Assembly: GCF_963924675.1 (NCBI RefSeq)
Contig: NC_089221.1
Span: 140,534,263-140,598,262 of the forward strand
Length of the DNA stretch: 64,000 nt
Reading direction: 5' to 3'
From: Phocoena phocoena
Lineage: Eukaryota > Chordata > Mammalia > Artiodactyla > Phocoenidae
Shown piece by piece: positions 1-11,327 of the stretch (position 1 is the stretch's first letter; each line of letters opens with the position of its first letter). The notes beneath the pieces were generated by a model. The model worked only from the letters and a program-made list of their open reading frames with translations, did not search any database and was not told the DNA's origin. A program made the translations under genes and the position numbers.

Positions 1-599
1 GTATGCATTAATCACGAGCACTTCCTGTGAGCTGGGCATTGTGCTTGATTGCCCCCCTTCCCCGCCCATGATATATGGTCGGGTCTCTATCTGATTCCCC
101 AGAAAGACAGGGTCACCAGTAGTCTGGGGGAGGATCAGTTATCTTAAAATTAACTCATAGTTTACGCTATCTATTACTGTGCTCTCTTAGGAGTTTCTCA
201 ATTGACGAGAACAAAGATTCAGTCTTGCTAGCTGGGTCCAAGACCTAGAAGTAAGAAATTGATTATTTTTTCCTTATATTTTCTTCCTCTGAGTCACATG
301 CCCTGATATAATAAAGGTATCCCACCCCACCATCCATTCCCCAGGGGTGGTCTTTTTGTTTTTCTAACTCACTTCAGGACCTTATATGTCTTTCTCAAGT
401 CTCTGAACTTTCTTTCACAGTCCCATTTCCAGGACACTCACTATACTCCATTATTTTTCATTCCGTTCTTCCTTCTTAGGAGCATAGCTCTTATCTATTT
501 TGGTCTTTGGGAACGCTGGTAGTTTTATGCAAACCTAATAATCTTTCGTTATTATTAAGAGGCCTAGTATTTCTGGAGGGTCAGTTACCTCAACTCAGA
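1..599. other. Unique sequence, nothing recognised
   Basis: No repeat, exon or RNA gene is recognised. Composition is ordinary for a mammalian intergenic or intronic stretch. Confidence 0.5.
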
Positions 600-785
600 G
601 TCCGTCTCATTTGATCCGAAACACAGCTTTCTGAGGTAGGTTGTACCATCCTTCTCTTACAGCTGAGGAAACGAAGACCCAGAGTCAGATAAGTTGCTTA
701 AAGCATGTGAGTAATACACGGTAGAGCCACAAGTTAAACCCTGGTCACTTTGGGTCTATGTTCCTTCTATACAGCGATCTCTTAA
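600..785 (-). repeat. MIR SINE relic
   Basis: The stretch around 655-730 reads like the reverse complement of the MIR core: an AGCTGAGGAAACGAAGACCC motif, then a 'cagagtcagataagttgcttaaag'-type segment and a degraded 'gtagagccacaagttaaacc' segment. MIR is an ancient tRNA-derived SINE shared by mammals. Edges are approximate. Confidence 0.6.
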
Positions 786-1059
786 AATCTAAGAGTTATT
801 GAATTGCCTACTAATAGGTCAAGTACTGTGCCAAGGCTACTGTGCTGAGGAATTCTAAACTGAAGTTGGCATAAGAATTGAAGACTGTTGGCTTCCTGAA
901 ATACGGTGATGAGAGAGATTCTACGGTCTTGTCTACACTCAGTGGGAAAGGATGCTGGGATTCATTGTTAATGTCTATCGTGGGAGCATAATAGAGTGAC
1001 TTTGCCAATTATTCATCTCCTCTCACAGAGTTGCCCAATAATAGCAGGGGCAGAATGAT

Positions 1060-1275
1060 AGGGTATTTGAGAGCTAGGGTTTGGACTGATACAGATCAGA
1101 TTCAAGTCCTGATTCCACAATGTATTTAGCTGTGATGCCTTGAGGAAATTACTCAAACTGAGTCTCCATTATCTCATTCTTTAAATGAGGATGATTGTAG
1201 TACCTGCTTTGGGGTTATTGTGAGGCTTGATGAGACAATGCACTTAAGCACCTAATATGATGCCTAGCACATTAG
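1060..1275 (+). repeat. MIR SINE relic
   Basis: Sense-oriented MIR. A degenerate 5' part is followed by 'ctgattccacaatgtatttagctgtg', 'gaggaaattactcaaactgagtctc' and 'gttattgtgaggcttgatgagacaatg', ending in 'gcctagcacatta'. These match the order of the MIR consensus. A CHR SINE starts directly at its 3' end. Confidence 0.65.
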
Positions 1276-1620
1276 GCTTCCCTGGTGGCTCAGTGGTTAA
1301 GAATCCTCCTGCCAGCGCAGGGGACATGGGTTCGAGCCCTGGCCCGGGGAAGAATCCCACATGCCGCAGAGCAGCTAAGCCCATGCGCTACAACTACTGA
1401 GCCTGCGCTCTGGAGCCCGCGTGCCACAACTACTGAAGCCCGTGGGCCTAGATCCCATGCTCTGCAAGAAGAGGAGCCACCCAATGAGAAGCCCGCGAAC
1501 CGCAACGAAGAGTAGCCCCCGCTCGCCGCAACTAGAGAAAGCCCGCGCACAGCAACGAAGACCCAACACAGCCAAAATAATAAAAACAAACAAATAAATT
1601 AACTTAAAAAAAAAAAAGAA
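1276..1620 (+). mobile_element. CHR-type SINE, long form
   Basis: Full-length tRNA-Glu-derived SINE. It begins GGCTTCCCTGGTGGCTCAGTGG, with an A-box-like TGGCTCAGTGG and a B-box GGTTCGAGCCC, continues through repeated 'cacaactactgagcc' modules, and ends in an A-rich tail near 1571-1618. CHR SINEs are limited to Cetacea, Hippopotamus and ruminants. It lies directly against a MIR, and no clear target duplication is visible. Confidence 0.95.
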
Positions 1621-1626
1621 AGAAAT

Positions 1627-3015
1627 GTAATGAGGATGGACGGTTAACTGACAGACCACTTACTATCTTTCATTTTCCTTTCTCTAATCTTAGAGAGGTT
1701 GCCTCTTTAAAGATACCTAGTTGACATATTTTTTCACAGTGACATAAAAGAGTAATTATTTCCCCATTTATTTCCCTGACAAGTTTCTCTTCACTTCCTT
1801 GAGATTAGAAGTCCTAATTTGGCTAATTGATTTAGTCAGTAATGAGCACCAAATATGACACTTGGGTAAGAAATCTGTAAAACCACAGAGGGAGGCGTAA
1901 CGCATTTCGAAAAATCAGGATGCGTGTAATAATTTTAAGGGGCTGTAGGGGGCTACAGCGGGGAGAAAACCCTGTTGTCTGTATTTTGGGTGAAGATGGC
2001 ACTGCTTTTGCAGACCACAATTTCTCTGTGCTGCCATCTTGTGAGATAAGAGAAATATGGAAGGATTTGAGGAGGGGGTTAAAACTGAGAAATGTAGGTC
2101 CAAACACTGTTCCCTGTCCAAACTCGGTTAGCACCATACTGTCAAGTGCTCCAGCATCGTGAGTGTACTTCCGTAGCTTATAATTGCCCTGTGCTTTGGT
2201 CAAGAGATGGGTAATTGCTCCTATGGGCCATAGATTTCCTGCTAGCGGCAGCTGATTGAAACCAGCCATATATTGCAGTTAAAAACCCCAGACTTGCTGC
2301 AGTGTTTACAGATAAACCTTCTGTGCGACAGTCATTTACTGTAACCAGCCACCCATATGTTAAAGATATTATCCGCGACACCCTCATTTTTTCTTGAAGA
2401 CAGATCAACTGTTCTTTTCAGTTTGATTAAATTTCACTATGTGGGGTTGATAGGCCAACTCTTTTATTTTGTAGCTGATGCTTTAAGTAAAGTTGCATTT
2501 CTCTGGATCTAAGTTCTACTTTGGGGGCATTTGTTAATAGCCACACTACTATAAGATTAGTTACTTCTGCAAAGTTTCTTATTCCTCTTTTTCTACTCCT
2601 CTGATAAGCCAAATACAGCTATTAGCCTGTGTGTCTGTTGACGTCCTCAAGAATTGGAATCTAGTAAAGGTAAGCCATCCACTCATTAGCAATCATGACG
2701 TTTTGGGGTTTTGGAGAAGCTGACGGGGGATTGTGTGTTTTCTAATTTTAATGAGACTTGCATCTGCAATGGACACAATGGATGATGCTACATAATATTA
2801 AAAGGTAGATGACGCTCTGTGTCCATACTCACCTTATGGGCGTTCCCATTTCTCCACCCTTGCCGTTGTATTAAATATAGGCTTTAGAGGCTAAATGAAC
2901 AGTTTGATATCTACATATGATTCAAGTCTGTCCAGTGGATCTCAAGATTTTGGGTGGTTTTAATTCAGTTTCTCTGTTTATCAATAGTAACATCGATATC
3001 ATCTTCTTCTTGCTC
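1627..3015. other. Unique sequence; possible conserved non-coding DNA
   Basis: No repeat or exon is recognised. About 2100-2440 has balanced, non-repetitive composition with motifs such as GGTAATTGCTC and CAGCTGATTGAAACC, the look of conserved non-coding DNA. That is inference only. Open frames here (for example 1832-2269 on the minus strand) show no recognised protein similarity. Confidence 0.35.
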
Positions 3016-3026
3016 CCTTTATTCTT

Positions 3027-3386
3027 TTTTTAAAAATTTATGTTTTTATTTTTTTATTTTTGGCTGCATTGGATCTTCATTGCTGCGCACGGGCTTTCTC
3101 TAATTGTGGCGAGCAGGGGCTACTCTTCGTTGTGGTGCGTGGGCTTCTCATTGCGGTGGCTTCTCTTGTTGCGGAGCATGGGCTCTAGGTGCGCAGGCTT
3201 CAGTAGTTGTGGCACGTGGGCTCAGCAGCTGTGGCTCACGGGCTCTAGAGCGCAGGCTCAGTAGTTGTGGCACATGGGCTTAGTTGCTCTGTGGCACGTG
3301 GGATCTTCCCAGGCCAGGGCTCGAACCTGTGTTCCCTGCATTGGCAGGCGGATTCTTAACCACTGCGTCACCAGGGAAGCCCTCTT
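3027..3386 (-). mobile_element. CHR-type SINE, long form
   Basis: Reverse-oriented. The tail appears as T-rich sequence at the left and the tRNA-like head (reverse of GGCTTCCCTGGTGACGC) at the right near 3382. An 11-bp target duplication CCTTTATTCTT flanks it at 3016-3026 and 3387-3397, which fixes the edges. Confidence 0.95.
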
Positions 3387-3574
3387 CCTTTATTCTTGAA
3401 GCAATAATGAAAGATAAGAATGGTTACAGATAAACTGGGAATGCCTTGAACTTGTGAAATCAGAAACTCTGTCATTCCTACCATACCCTCCTTTTTTAAA
3501 AACTTCCCTGACAAACCTGTACACTTGTTTGAAATTCATTAGTAATTTGTCTTACGCTAGGAGAAAAATGTGTG

Positions 3575-3791
3575 TTTTTTTTTTTTTTTTTTTTTTTTTG
3601 CGGTACACAGGCCTCTCACTGTTGCGGCCTCTCCTGTTGCGGAGCACAGGCTCCGGACGCGCAGGCTCAGCGGCCATGGCTCACGAGCCCAGCCGCTCTG
3701 CGGCATGTGGGATCTTCCCGGACCGGGGCACGAACCCGTGTCTCCTGCATCGGCAGGCGGACTCTCAACCACTGCGCCACCAAGGAAGCCC
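3575..3791 (-). mobile_element. CHR-type SINE, short cetacean form
   Basis: About 215-bp reverse-oriented copy. Poly-T (poly-A tail) lies at 3575-3599, the body carries GCGGTACACAGGCCTCTCAC, and the tRNA-Glu-like head sits at the right end. It lies in the same orientation directly beside a long-form CHR copy at 3792-4156, joined by an AT-only linker. Confidence 0.95.
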
Positions 3792-4156
3792 TTTTATTAA
3801 AAAAATTAATTAATTTATTTAATTAATTTATTTTGGGCTGCATTGGGTCTTTGTTGCTGCGCATGGGCTTTCTCTAGTTGCGGCAAGCGGGGTCTGCTCT
3901 TCTTTGCGGTACGCGGGCTTCTCACTGCAGTGGCTTCTCTTGTTGTTGAGCACGGGCTCTAGGCACGCGAGCTTCAGTAGTTGTAGCACGCGGGCTCAGT
4001 AGTTGCGGCTCACGGGCTCCAGAGCGCAGGCTCAGCAGCTGTGGCGTACGGGCCCAGCTGCTCCGCAGCATGTGGGATCTTCCCCGACCAGGGCTCGAAC
4101 CCACGTCTCCTGCATTGGCAGGCGGGCTCTCAACCACTGCGCCACCAGGGAAGCCT
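3792..4156 (-). mobile_element. CHR-type SINE, long form
   Basis: Reverse-oriented long CHR SINE with the AT-rich tail at 3792-3832 and the head ending 'caccagggaagcc' near 4155. With the SINE at 3575-3791 it forms a tandem pair. The flanks of the whole pair (GGAGAAAAATGT at 3560 and GGAAAAAAAAATGT near 4158) are similar, so the short copy may have inserted into this copy's tail. Confidence 0.93.
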
Positions 4157-4764
4157 GGAAAAAAAAATGTTTAATCCATTTTTTAAAAAAACTGAGTGAC
4201 TGAAGAATTTGTATCATCATGGTCCGACCTAGTCAAATTAACAAAAGAGATGGGATTTGTCGTGTGTTTCCTTTAGTTCTGCCTTCTCTTTTTTGCAGCT
4301 CTATCTTCCTTAGATATGTGGAGCTGATCAATTTTTTGGTAATGCAGTGGTAAAGAATATATTAGCATTTGCAGGGTTAGGTCTAAGCATGGGTTCCTGG
4401 AACCTCAGATAATGATTACTTACTTACCTTCCAAATTCTGAGGTTGAAATTAGTGGTTTGAGCAGAAGGAAAATACAGCAGTTGAAATAAAGCAAAGAAC
4501 ACTTGTCCACAGTATACAAATCCATGAATTTGGTTGCACATGGGGTGTATATGTCCAGGTGTTAAAGAATGTGGATACAGGACAAGGAAACAAAACTTGT
4601 CTACTATGATGGTACAGTTGTATGAAGCATTTTAGCAGATCCAAATTTAACCCAAAGGTGAAGTAATAATGAAATGTACAAAAATAGTTCTACATTAAAG
4701 GCCAAGGGAAGTGATAAATGAATGAACACTTGCTTGTAGGCCCAGCTACTTTGCTTGTATCTTC
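4157..4764. other. Unique sequence, nothing recognised
   Basis: No repeat family, exon signal or RNA gene is recognised. Confidence 0.4.
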
Positions 4765-4930
4765 TTATTTATTGTTTAACTTATGAGGTAGATGTTATCT
4801 TCTTACCTAAAAATGAAGCAGAGTTTCCCAGAGGTTCAATAACTTGCCCCATGTCATAAAACGTGTAAGAGAGCAGCTAGGATTCTAATTCAGGTAGGCC
4901 TGACTCCTAAATCTATGTGCTTTCCATTAT
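4765..4930 (-). repeat. MIR SINE relic
   Basis: Antisense MIR pattern: 'ttatgaggtagatgttatcttc', 'gttcaataacttgccccatgtcataaa' and 'agcagctaggattctaattcaggtaggcctgac' in the expected order. Edges are approximate. Confidence 0.65.
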
Positions 4931-5029
4931 TTCATCCAGTCCTTGAATTTTTCTTATGATTTCTCTGAATATCAAATTTCCTTAGACTAATTAAACATGA
5001 TTTGATTGATCAGTATTTGGTTTTCACTT

Positions 5030-5200
5030 GTTTTTTTAGGAACTCATTCAATTATTTATTCATTCAGCTAATACTTATTTTTGTTTCTCCCATGTGTCAG
5101 GCACAGCTAGGCACTGAGAATACAAGATTAATGAGACATGGTTCCTGTTCTTGAGAAGATTTCAGGGGGGAACAGATATATAAAAGAAATACTTGTGATT
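5030..5200 (-). repeat. L2 LINE 3'-end relic
   Basis: 'ttatttattcattcagctaatactt', 'catgtgtcaggcacagctaggcactgagaatac' and 'gagacatggttcctgttcttgagaagat' follow the antisense order of the L2 3' end. Ancient and degraded. Confidence 0.55.
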
Positions 5201-5327
5201 CCATATGAGAACTGCATTAGAAGTATGTCCAAGTTTCAGGGGTCGAACAAAAGAGTAAGTAATCAATGTGTTTTGGAGAAGAGGTATTTGGCCAAGAGCT
5301 GTTTTTCTTTTTTTTTAAAGGAGCTTT

Positions 5328-6347
5328 TTTTAAATCATCTTTATTGAAGTATAATTGCTTTACATTGTTGTGTTAGTTTCTGCTGTATAACAAAGTGAAT
5401 CAGCTATACGTATACATATATCCCCATATCCTCTCCCTCTTGCGTCTCCCTCCCACCCTCCCTATGCCACCCCTCTAGGTGGTCATAAAGCACTGAGCTG
5501 ATCTCCCTGTGCCATGCAGCTGCTTCCCACTAGGTATCTATTTTACGTTTGGTAGTGTATAGATGTCCATGCCACTCTCTCACTTCATCCCAGCTTACCC
5601 TCCTCCCTCCCCGTGTCCTCAAGTCCATTCTCTACATCTGCGTCTTTATTCCTGTCTTGCCCTTAGGTTCTTCAGAACCTTTTTTTTTTAGATTCCATAT
5701 ATATATGTGTGTTAGCATACGGTATTTGTTTTTCTCTTTCTGACTTACTTCACTCTGTATGACAGACTCTGGGTCCATCCACCTCACTACAAATAACTCA
5801 ATTTCGTTTCTTTTTATGGCTAATATTCCATTGTATATATGTGCCACATCTTCTTTATCCATTCATCTGTCTATGGACAGTAGTGGGATTGCTGGGTCGT
5901 ATGGTAGTTCTATTTTTAGTTTTTTTAGGAACCTTCATACTGTTCTCCATAGTGGCTGTATCAGTTTACATTCCTACCAACAGTGCAAGAGGGTTCCCTT
6001 TTCTCCACACCCCCTCCAGCATTTATTGTTTGTATATGTTTTGATGATGGCCATTCTGACTGGTGTGAGGTGATAACTCATTGTAGTTTTGATTTGCATT
6101 TATCTAATGATTAGTGATGTTGAGCATCCTTTCATGTGTTTGTTGGCAATCTGTATATCTTCTTTGGAGAAATATCTGTTTAGGTGTTCTGCCCATTTTT
6201 GGATTGGGTTTTTTGTTTTTTTGATATTGAGCTGCTTGTAAATTTTGGAGATTAATCCTTCATCAGTTGCTTCATTTGCAAATACTTTCTCCCTTTCTGA
6301 GGGTTGTCTTTTCATCTTGTTTATGGTTTCCTTTGCTGTGCAAAAGA
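5328..6347 (-). mobile_element. L1 retrotransposon, 5'-truncated
   Basis: Reverse-oriented cetartiodactyl-type L1 3' end. The 3'UTR (about 5328-5690) contains CTTTATTGAAGTATAATTGC and a pyrimidine-rich stretch, and is followed by the ORF2 C-terminal region. A 15-bp target duplication TTTTAAAGGAGCTTT at 5313-5327 and 6348-6362 brackets it exactly, so this is a roughly 1-kb 5'-truncated insertion. Confidence 0.95.
5700..6347 (-). pseudogene. L1 ORF2 C-terminal remnant
   Basis: Minus-strand translation gives ORF2 C-terminal sequence ([20 protein letters not shown] near 6150-6220 and [18 protein letters not shown] near 5710-5770) in separate frames, so it is frameshifted. Only the region after the reverse transcriptase domain is present, without the endonuclease or catalytic residues. 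It is inactive. Confidence 0.85.
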
Positions 6348-6377
6348 TTTTAAAGGAGCTTTAACTGGTGTGTTGTT

Positions 6378-6622
6378 TTAAAAAAGAAATATTTATTTAT
6401 TATTAATTTATTTATTTTTGGCTGTGCTGGGTCTTCATTGCGGCACGTGGGAACTTTGCTGCGGCATGCGGGATCTTAGTTGTAGCACGCGGGCTTCTTA
6501 GTTGTGGTATGTGGACTCTTAGTTGCGGCGTGCATGTGGGATCTAATTCCCTGACCAGGGATCGAACCCAGACCCCCTACATTGGGAGTTTGGAGTCTTA
6601 CCCCCTGGACCACCGGAAAGTC
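6378..6622 (-). mobile_element. CHR-related tRNA-Glu SINE
   Basis: Reverse-oriented. The head reads (in reverse) GGGACTTTCCGGTGGTCCAG with a B-box GGTTCGATCCC, and repeated 'gttgcggc' modules lead to an AT-rich tail at 6378-6417. The variant differs from the long and short CHR forms. Probable degraded target duplication: TAACTGGTGTGTT at 6362 and TAACTGGGGTCTT at 6623. Confidence 0.85.
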
Positions 6623-6654
6623 CCTAACTGGGGTCTTAAGAGAGAGTGATGGTG

Positions 6655-6900
6655 AGGATGCTAGTGACAATAGCTAATAGTTTTTGAATACTTAGTGTGT
6701 TCTCAAAAGCTACCTATAAAGTCTTACCTCCTTTAAACCCCTCAACACCTCTAGGTATTATTCCTCTTCACGTCTCTTCACATCTTCACAAAGACCCAGA
6801 GTAGTTAAGTAACTACTGGATGGTGGAAGCAGGATGCAAATCCAAGTTATCAGCTCCAGAGTCAGCCCCATTTTGTGGCTCTGTTTGATTAAAGTAGTGG
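6655..6900 (-). repeat. MIR SINE relic
   Basis: Antisense MIR-like order: 'ctaatagtttttgaatacttagtgtgt', 'ccctcaacacctctaggtattatt', 'cacaaagacccagagtagttaagtaac' and 'ggaagcaggatgcaaatccaa'. Degraded, edges approximate. Confidence 0.5.
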
Positions 6901-7079
6901 TGAATAAGGATTTGCCTGGAAGAGTTGGAGGTCGAGTTGGGATAAAGGGAGGGTTGGGGAATTTGGAAGGGTTTTCCTGGCCAGGTGAGCAGCACATGGA
7001 AGACAGAGAGATGTGAAACAGTGTGGCACAAATTGGGGATTTGTAAGTAGCAGCACACAGCTGAATGTGCCTTGTACAC

Positions 7080-7240
7080 TGAGGATCGTTGAGGAGGGGA
7101 ACCCTGAGGCTGTGCCCAGATCAGGAAGGACTTATTTGGACATAATAAGGCATTTGGGCTTGGTGTCATTGTAGGATTTTAAGTAAGGGGACGAAATGAC
7201 CCCGTCAGTTTTCATCACTAAGGTATACACAGGTAATTAG
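7080..7240 (-). repeat. L2 LINE internal relic (weak)
   Basis: 'ccctgaggctgtgcccagatcagg', 'gcatttgggcttggtgtcattgtaggattttaagtaaggggacgaaatgacc' resembles the antisense internal part of L2. Strongly diverged, call made from pattern only. Confidence 0.4.
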
Positions 7241-9040
7241 GAGAAAGTCAAAGTTTCAGCAGTATGTGTTAAAGCACTCAAAATACATTAGTAGCAGGAA
7301 TTTTGATAACCCGAACTTAAAAAACATTTTAATAGTATTCATTATTTATCTCAGTATTTAAAGATGTGATGACTTCCACTTTTAATTGCCTTGCTTTCTT
7401 TCTAGTCAAAGCACTTCCAGCAATGAAGTTAGCCCAATCTCTGAAACTGAAATTTGGAAATATCATAATCATTTATCTGGGTTTTAGACAGACCAGCATA
7501 ACCTTAGTCACTCTTTATGTTGCCTGAGATAGAGATTCATTCTGGATCTGAGCTTCAGATCACATTACTTTCTCCCAAAGGAGAGCCTCATGAAGAATTT
7601 GTAAATCACAGTTTTAGCTTTTGTGTCTCTTCAGGAGCCCATTCTAATGTTTCATAGACCATAACCCAAACTGCAGGCTTCTGAGCCCACGAATAGGTAT
7701 TGACAACCCATTATGGGAGGGAGAGCCATGGTTGAAAGGGCCACTGGGTTACTGGTTTTGATTGCTGCCTTTCTGGGCACTGCAGCTTCAGAGGGAACGC
7801 ACCACCTACAGATTTAAAGCCAATAAGCAGTCTTAACCTCTCTTGATATTTTCTGCCTTAGATTGGATCAAGCATTACCTGACACTGGCAGCTGTTTTCC
7901 CTGACTTGTTTTGCTGTTATATGATGACCTTTTCTTTGTTTATTGTTTTATTTGAACTTGCTGGGAGTTTATATAATTGATGGGCTTGTATGCCACAGTA
8001 TGTCTGGGAATCTGCTGGTGATATACTACAGTTTCTGAATGGGTAGGTTTTTCTTTCTCTCCTCCCCTACTCTCACCCCTAATGTCAGAAAGTCAACATC
8101 CCAACTGGTGAACTGACGTGGTAATAGAGGCTCTTACCTTGTGGGCAAAGGGTTTGGGTCAATCAGAGTCACCCAGGGTCAGCCTATAGTAAAAATTTCA
8201 ACATTTTGACCATCTCTTGAGCTCTGCTGTAATACCTGAGTTTTAGGTTTCAGTATATTTCTGAACAGAGACCCATCTTTGTTCACATCGCCTCAGCTTG
8301 ACTGAGGTGTTGAAATGTACAAATCATGAAATTTTTCATTACTTATCAAAAATAAGCAGCACGTGGTTCTCAATATAGGCTTGACAGCTAATCGTGTAAC
8401 ATTTTTATCTGATTTTAAAAGCTATAGGCATTAAAGACAGACAAAGAAAATGAAAAAAAGCAAGTTACAAAACAATGTATAGGATCCCTTCTTTTAAAGC
8501 TAAATGTTATGTGATCTTAAATGAAAAAAACATGGAAGAAAAAGCATCAGAGAGTTAGGAGTGATACTGGATCTCAAGGACTTTCTATGTCATCCCTCCC
8601 TGTATTACTGAGTATGCAATTTCTTGTATTTAGAAAAGTTTAAAAGCACAAGCAATATTTATGCTCCTTGTGTAACTCAAAAGCCTCTAATGTGTAACAG
8701 AGTAGAATGATTACTAAATGTAATTCAAATATATTGTATGTTTCAAATAAAGAAGTTAATTGTCCAGTTGACATGGTTAAGCCTTAAGTTTCTGAGTTGT
8801 CATTTTAAATTAAACTGTGCTTAGGTTTTGCAGGAACAATTGAGTTTCTTACATTTTAGCACTAAGGAATCAGGCTTGGTAAGTTACTACCTTCATATCC
8901 TTAGAGCCTTGTTCAAGGCAAGCATCAAAAACACTTCCACTAGTTTTGGAAATTGATATGCAAATAGATGTACTTGTAATGACTCTTGTCCACCTGTGAT
9001 GTTAGCCTTGGTCTTTAACTTGTATATGTCTCGGTACCTT
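7241..9040. other. Unique sequence, nothing recognised
   Basis: About 1.8 kb without a recognised repeat, exon or RNA gene. The only simple structure is short A-rich runs near 8450 and 8525. Confidence 0.45.
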
Positions 9041-9044
9041 CTCT

Positions 9045-9200
9045 GCCATTCAGTCAGCCTGCCCAGCATCTACTGGAAGTATACAGTGTACCAAGCATTG
9101 TGATGAGTGTTCAGGATAAAAAAAATAATATGGTTTCTGTCCAGAGAGCTCATGGTTTCTTTGAAAAAGAATTCAGTGTAAATATTGAATTTCATTGCTT
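9045..9200 (-). repeat. L2 LINE 3'-end relic
   Basis: 'cattcagtcagcctgcccagcatctactgg', 'gtgtaccaagcattgtgatgagtgttcaggat' and 'tttctgtccagagagctcatgg' match the antisense L2 3' end order. Degraded. Confidence 0.5.
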
Positions 9201-9600
9201 ATATATGTTTTCCTTTAGAGAAGTAGATGGATTCTAAAATTGGTTATGCTTTGCCATCTCTTTTGAGAGGTGTTCTAAAGCAAGCCATGGCTGCCAGGCA
9301 ATGTTGAGATTGAATATTTTATCAAGGAATCATTAAGCATCTAGCTTGGTACTGATTTAGTACGAATGCTCCATGAATGTTCATAGTTGAGATTTTCCTT
9401 GAGTTCCTTAGAAGGGATTTGGAAACCTGCAAGCAAGAGCTAGAGTTTCTGCAGGATTGTATAAAGTTGGTTCTGTGTCCCCTCTTCATGCAATAATACA
9501 GTAAGTAAGAAGCCTGGAAGGGAAGAAAACCAACTAATAAGTAGTGAAGTGGGCAAAAGAAATGTCAAACTCAGAGGGTGTCTGTCAAAGTTGATCAGTG

Positions 9601-9982
9601 TCTTACTCCATTTGGGCTGCTAGAATAGAATACCACAGATTGGGTAGCTTATAAACAACAGAAATTTATTTCTCACAGCCTGGAAGCTGGAGAGTCCAAG
9701 ATCAAGGTACCAGCATGGTCAGATTCTAGTGAAAGCCTTTTTCCTGGTTCATAGTCAGGTTCTTGCTGTGTCCTCACATGGTAGAAGGGGTCAGGGATAT
9801 CTCTGGAGCCTATTTTATAAAGCACTCATCCTATGCATGAGGGCTGTATCTTCTTGGCTTAAGTACTTCCAAAAGGCCCCACCTCCTAATACCATTATCA
9901 TTGAGGTTAGGAATTTGGCGGGCGGGGGTGGGGGTGGGGTGGGGGGGTGGGGGGGGTAACAACACAAACATTTAGGTCATAG
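9601..9982 (-). mobile_element. MaLR (MLT1-type) solo LTR
   Basis: Reads on the plus strand as the reverse complement of an MLT1-type LTR: 'gtcttactccatttgggctgctagaatag', 'ttataaacaacagaaatttatttctcacag', 'ctgtgtcctcacatggtagaagggg', 'cacctcctaataccattatc' and an end 'cacaaacatttaggtcatagcca'. No internal coding sequence is attached, so it is a solo LTR of the ERVL-MaLR group. Its usual short G-run is hugely expanded (9917-9956). Confidence 0.88.
9917..9957 (+). repeat. G-rich run, G-quadruplex-prone
   Basis: About 40 nt consisting almost only of G with single T or C breaks. It holds six G-runs of 3 to 8 bases inside the MLT1 LTR. It satisfies the usual four-run G-quadruplex pattern on the plus strand. 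Confidence 0.9.
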
Positions 9983-10120
9983 CCATTAGGCACTCACATG
10001 TCCAGATTGGTCCCAAGTCATCCTGAAGGGATGGATCTTTGTGATCAAGGAAAGCAGCAGGGGTTGGGAGTACATGTAGTGGTGATACTCAAGGGTATTC
10101 CTTATTTCTGTTAGTACATA

Positions 10121-10147
10121 TGTGTGTGTGTGTGTGTGTGTGTGTGT
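10121..10147. repeat. (TG)n microsatellite
   Basis: Uninterrupted TG dinucleotide run of about 13 units. Confidence 0.98.
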
Positions 10148-10336
10148 CTTGATATGTAAGATATCATGACACAAAACTTAAAAAAAAACTAATGAGAAAA
10201 TTCTATGCCAGCAACTTTTCAAAGGTACAGAAAAATGCTTTCCCATTAATAATACCACTATTTTGAGAGAAAGTATTCAGATTTTGGAAAGGACTTAATA
10301 TTTCTCATAATATCTGCATTCATATATGGATTTGAT

Positions 10337-10385
10337 CTATCATCTATCTATCTATCTATCTAAATTTGATCTACATACATACATG
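10337..10385. repeat. (ATCT)n and (ACAT)n microsatellite
   Basis: About six ATCT tetranucleotide units followed, after a 9-base break, by three ACAT units. Confidence 0.95.
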
Positions 10386-10959
10386 AATTTCATCCAGTTG
10401 TTTTGGCTTTGAAATAGTTATCTGCTACACTCTCCTGTGTTGAATAGTAAAAGGTAGGGTATGATTTTAACTTAGCATTTTAGTTCACAGGATACGATTA
10501 ATAAGTGTTGAACAATTTAGAAGGGGAATGAGTCTCTCTGGTTCAGACATTTCTTCTGAGACATAACTATATTCTAGATTTTACCTACATTTTCTCAGGG
10601 TCAGAACTGTGTTGTCACTCATTGTGGTTTGTTTACAATGTATGGTTTACTTACGGGAATTTATTGGGAGATGATATCTGTCACCTACTCTTTCTAATTC
10701 TTCCTTGCCTTCTCTGAGTCCAAGTCCCAGGAGAGCTTCTGCATTGGACTCATATTTTATATTTCCTGAAATCATGTTGCAAAATACCATTAAAAAGAAA
10801 AAAGGCCTTCACCATTTCCATCTTAATTTTCTGAACCTGATTTCTTCTTTCATAAGATGAAGACCTTGATACTTTCCTCTCCTGGTTTGGGGAAGTGGTC
10901 TGGCATGTGTTGGACACTCAGATCAGTTTGTGGAACTAAGTTTAGAATGCTTGGCAAAA
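10386..10959. other. Unique sequence, nothing recognised
   Basis: No repeat, exon or RNA gene is recognised. Confidence 0.4.
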
Positions 10960-11110
10960 GTCAGATGTTCAACAAATGTTACACCCCTTCCCCATCTTTC
11001 TGCCAGGGATACAAAGATGAGTGAGACATAGCTTCTGCTTTCAAGGACCTTGAAGCCTAGAGGAAAAGAAAAACAGGTAAATAAATAGAGCCAGTGAGAC
11101 CTTTTAATCA
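10960..11110 (-). repeat. L2 LINE 3'-end relic (weak)
   Basis: 'ctgccagggatacaaagatgagtgagacatagcttctgctttcaaggaccttgaagcctag' followed by 'acaggtaaataaatag' follows the antisense L2 3' end. Degraded. Confidence 0.45.
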
Positions 11111-11327
11111 AGGTGCTTTGGGAGTAAAGGAGACAATGACTAAGGACCTCTGTGTTCTCAGGCAACCTGAATGATCCATGTCAGCCATGGTATTTGCACA
11201 GGGTATAATTGATTGTTCACTCAAAAGACCTAAAGTTATTGGCAACCTATAAAACATGTTGTAATGGTGAATGCTATTAATGTGTGCACTGAGTAGAAAA
11301 TGACTTTAGCAGTGGGACTGTATTAGT

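Noticed and set aside
1285..1589. Arg/Ala/Pro-rich open frames on both strands
   Set aside because: GC-rich CHR SINE body translated in arbitrary frames; the same peptides recur at every long-form copy.
1832..2269. 145-codon minus-strand frame
   Set aside because: No recognised domain; the region looks non-coding, and the plus strand also carries an overlapping frame.
10337..10385. Array of short repeats considered as CRISPR-like
   Set aside because: Simple tetranucleotide microsatellite without spacers, in a mammalian context.
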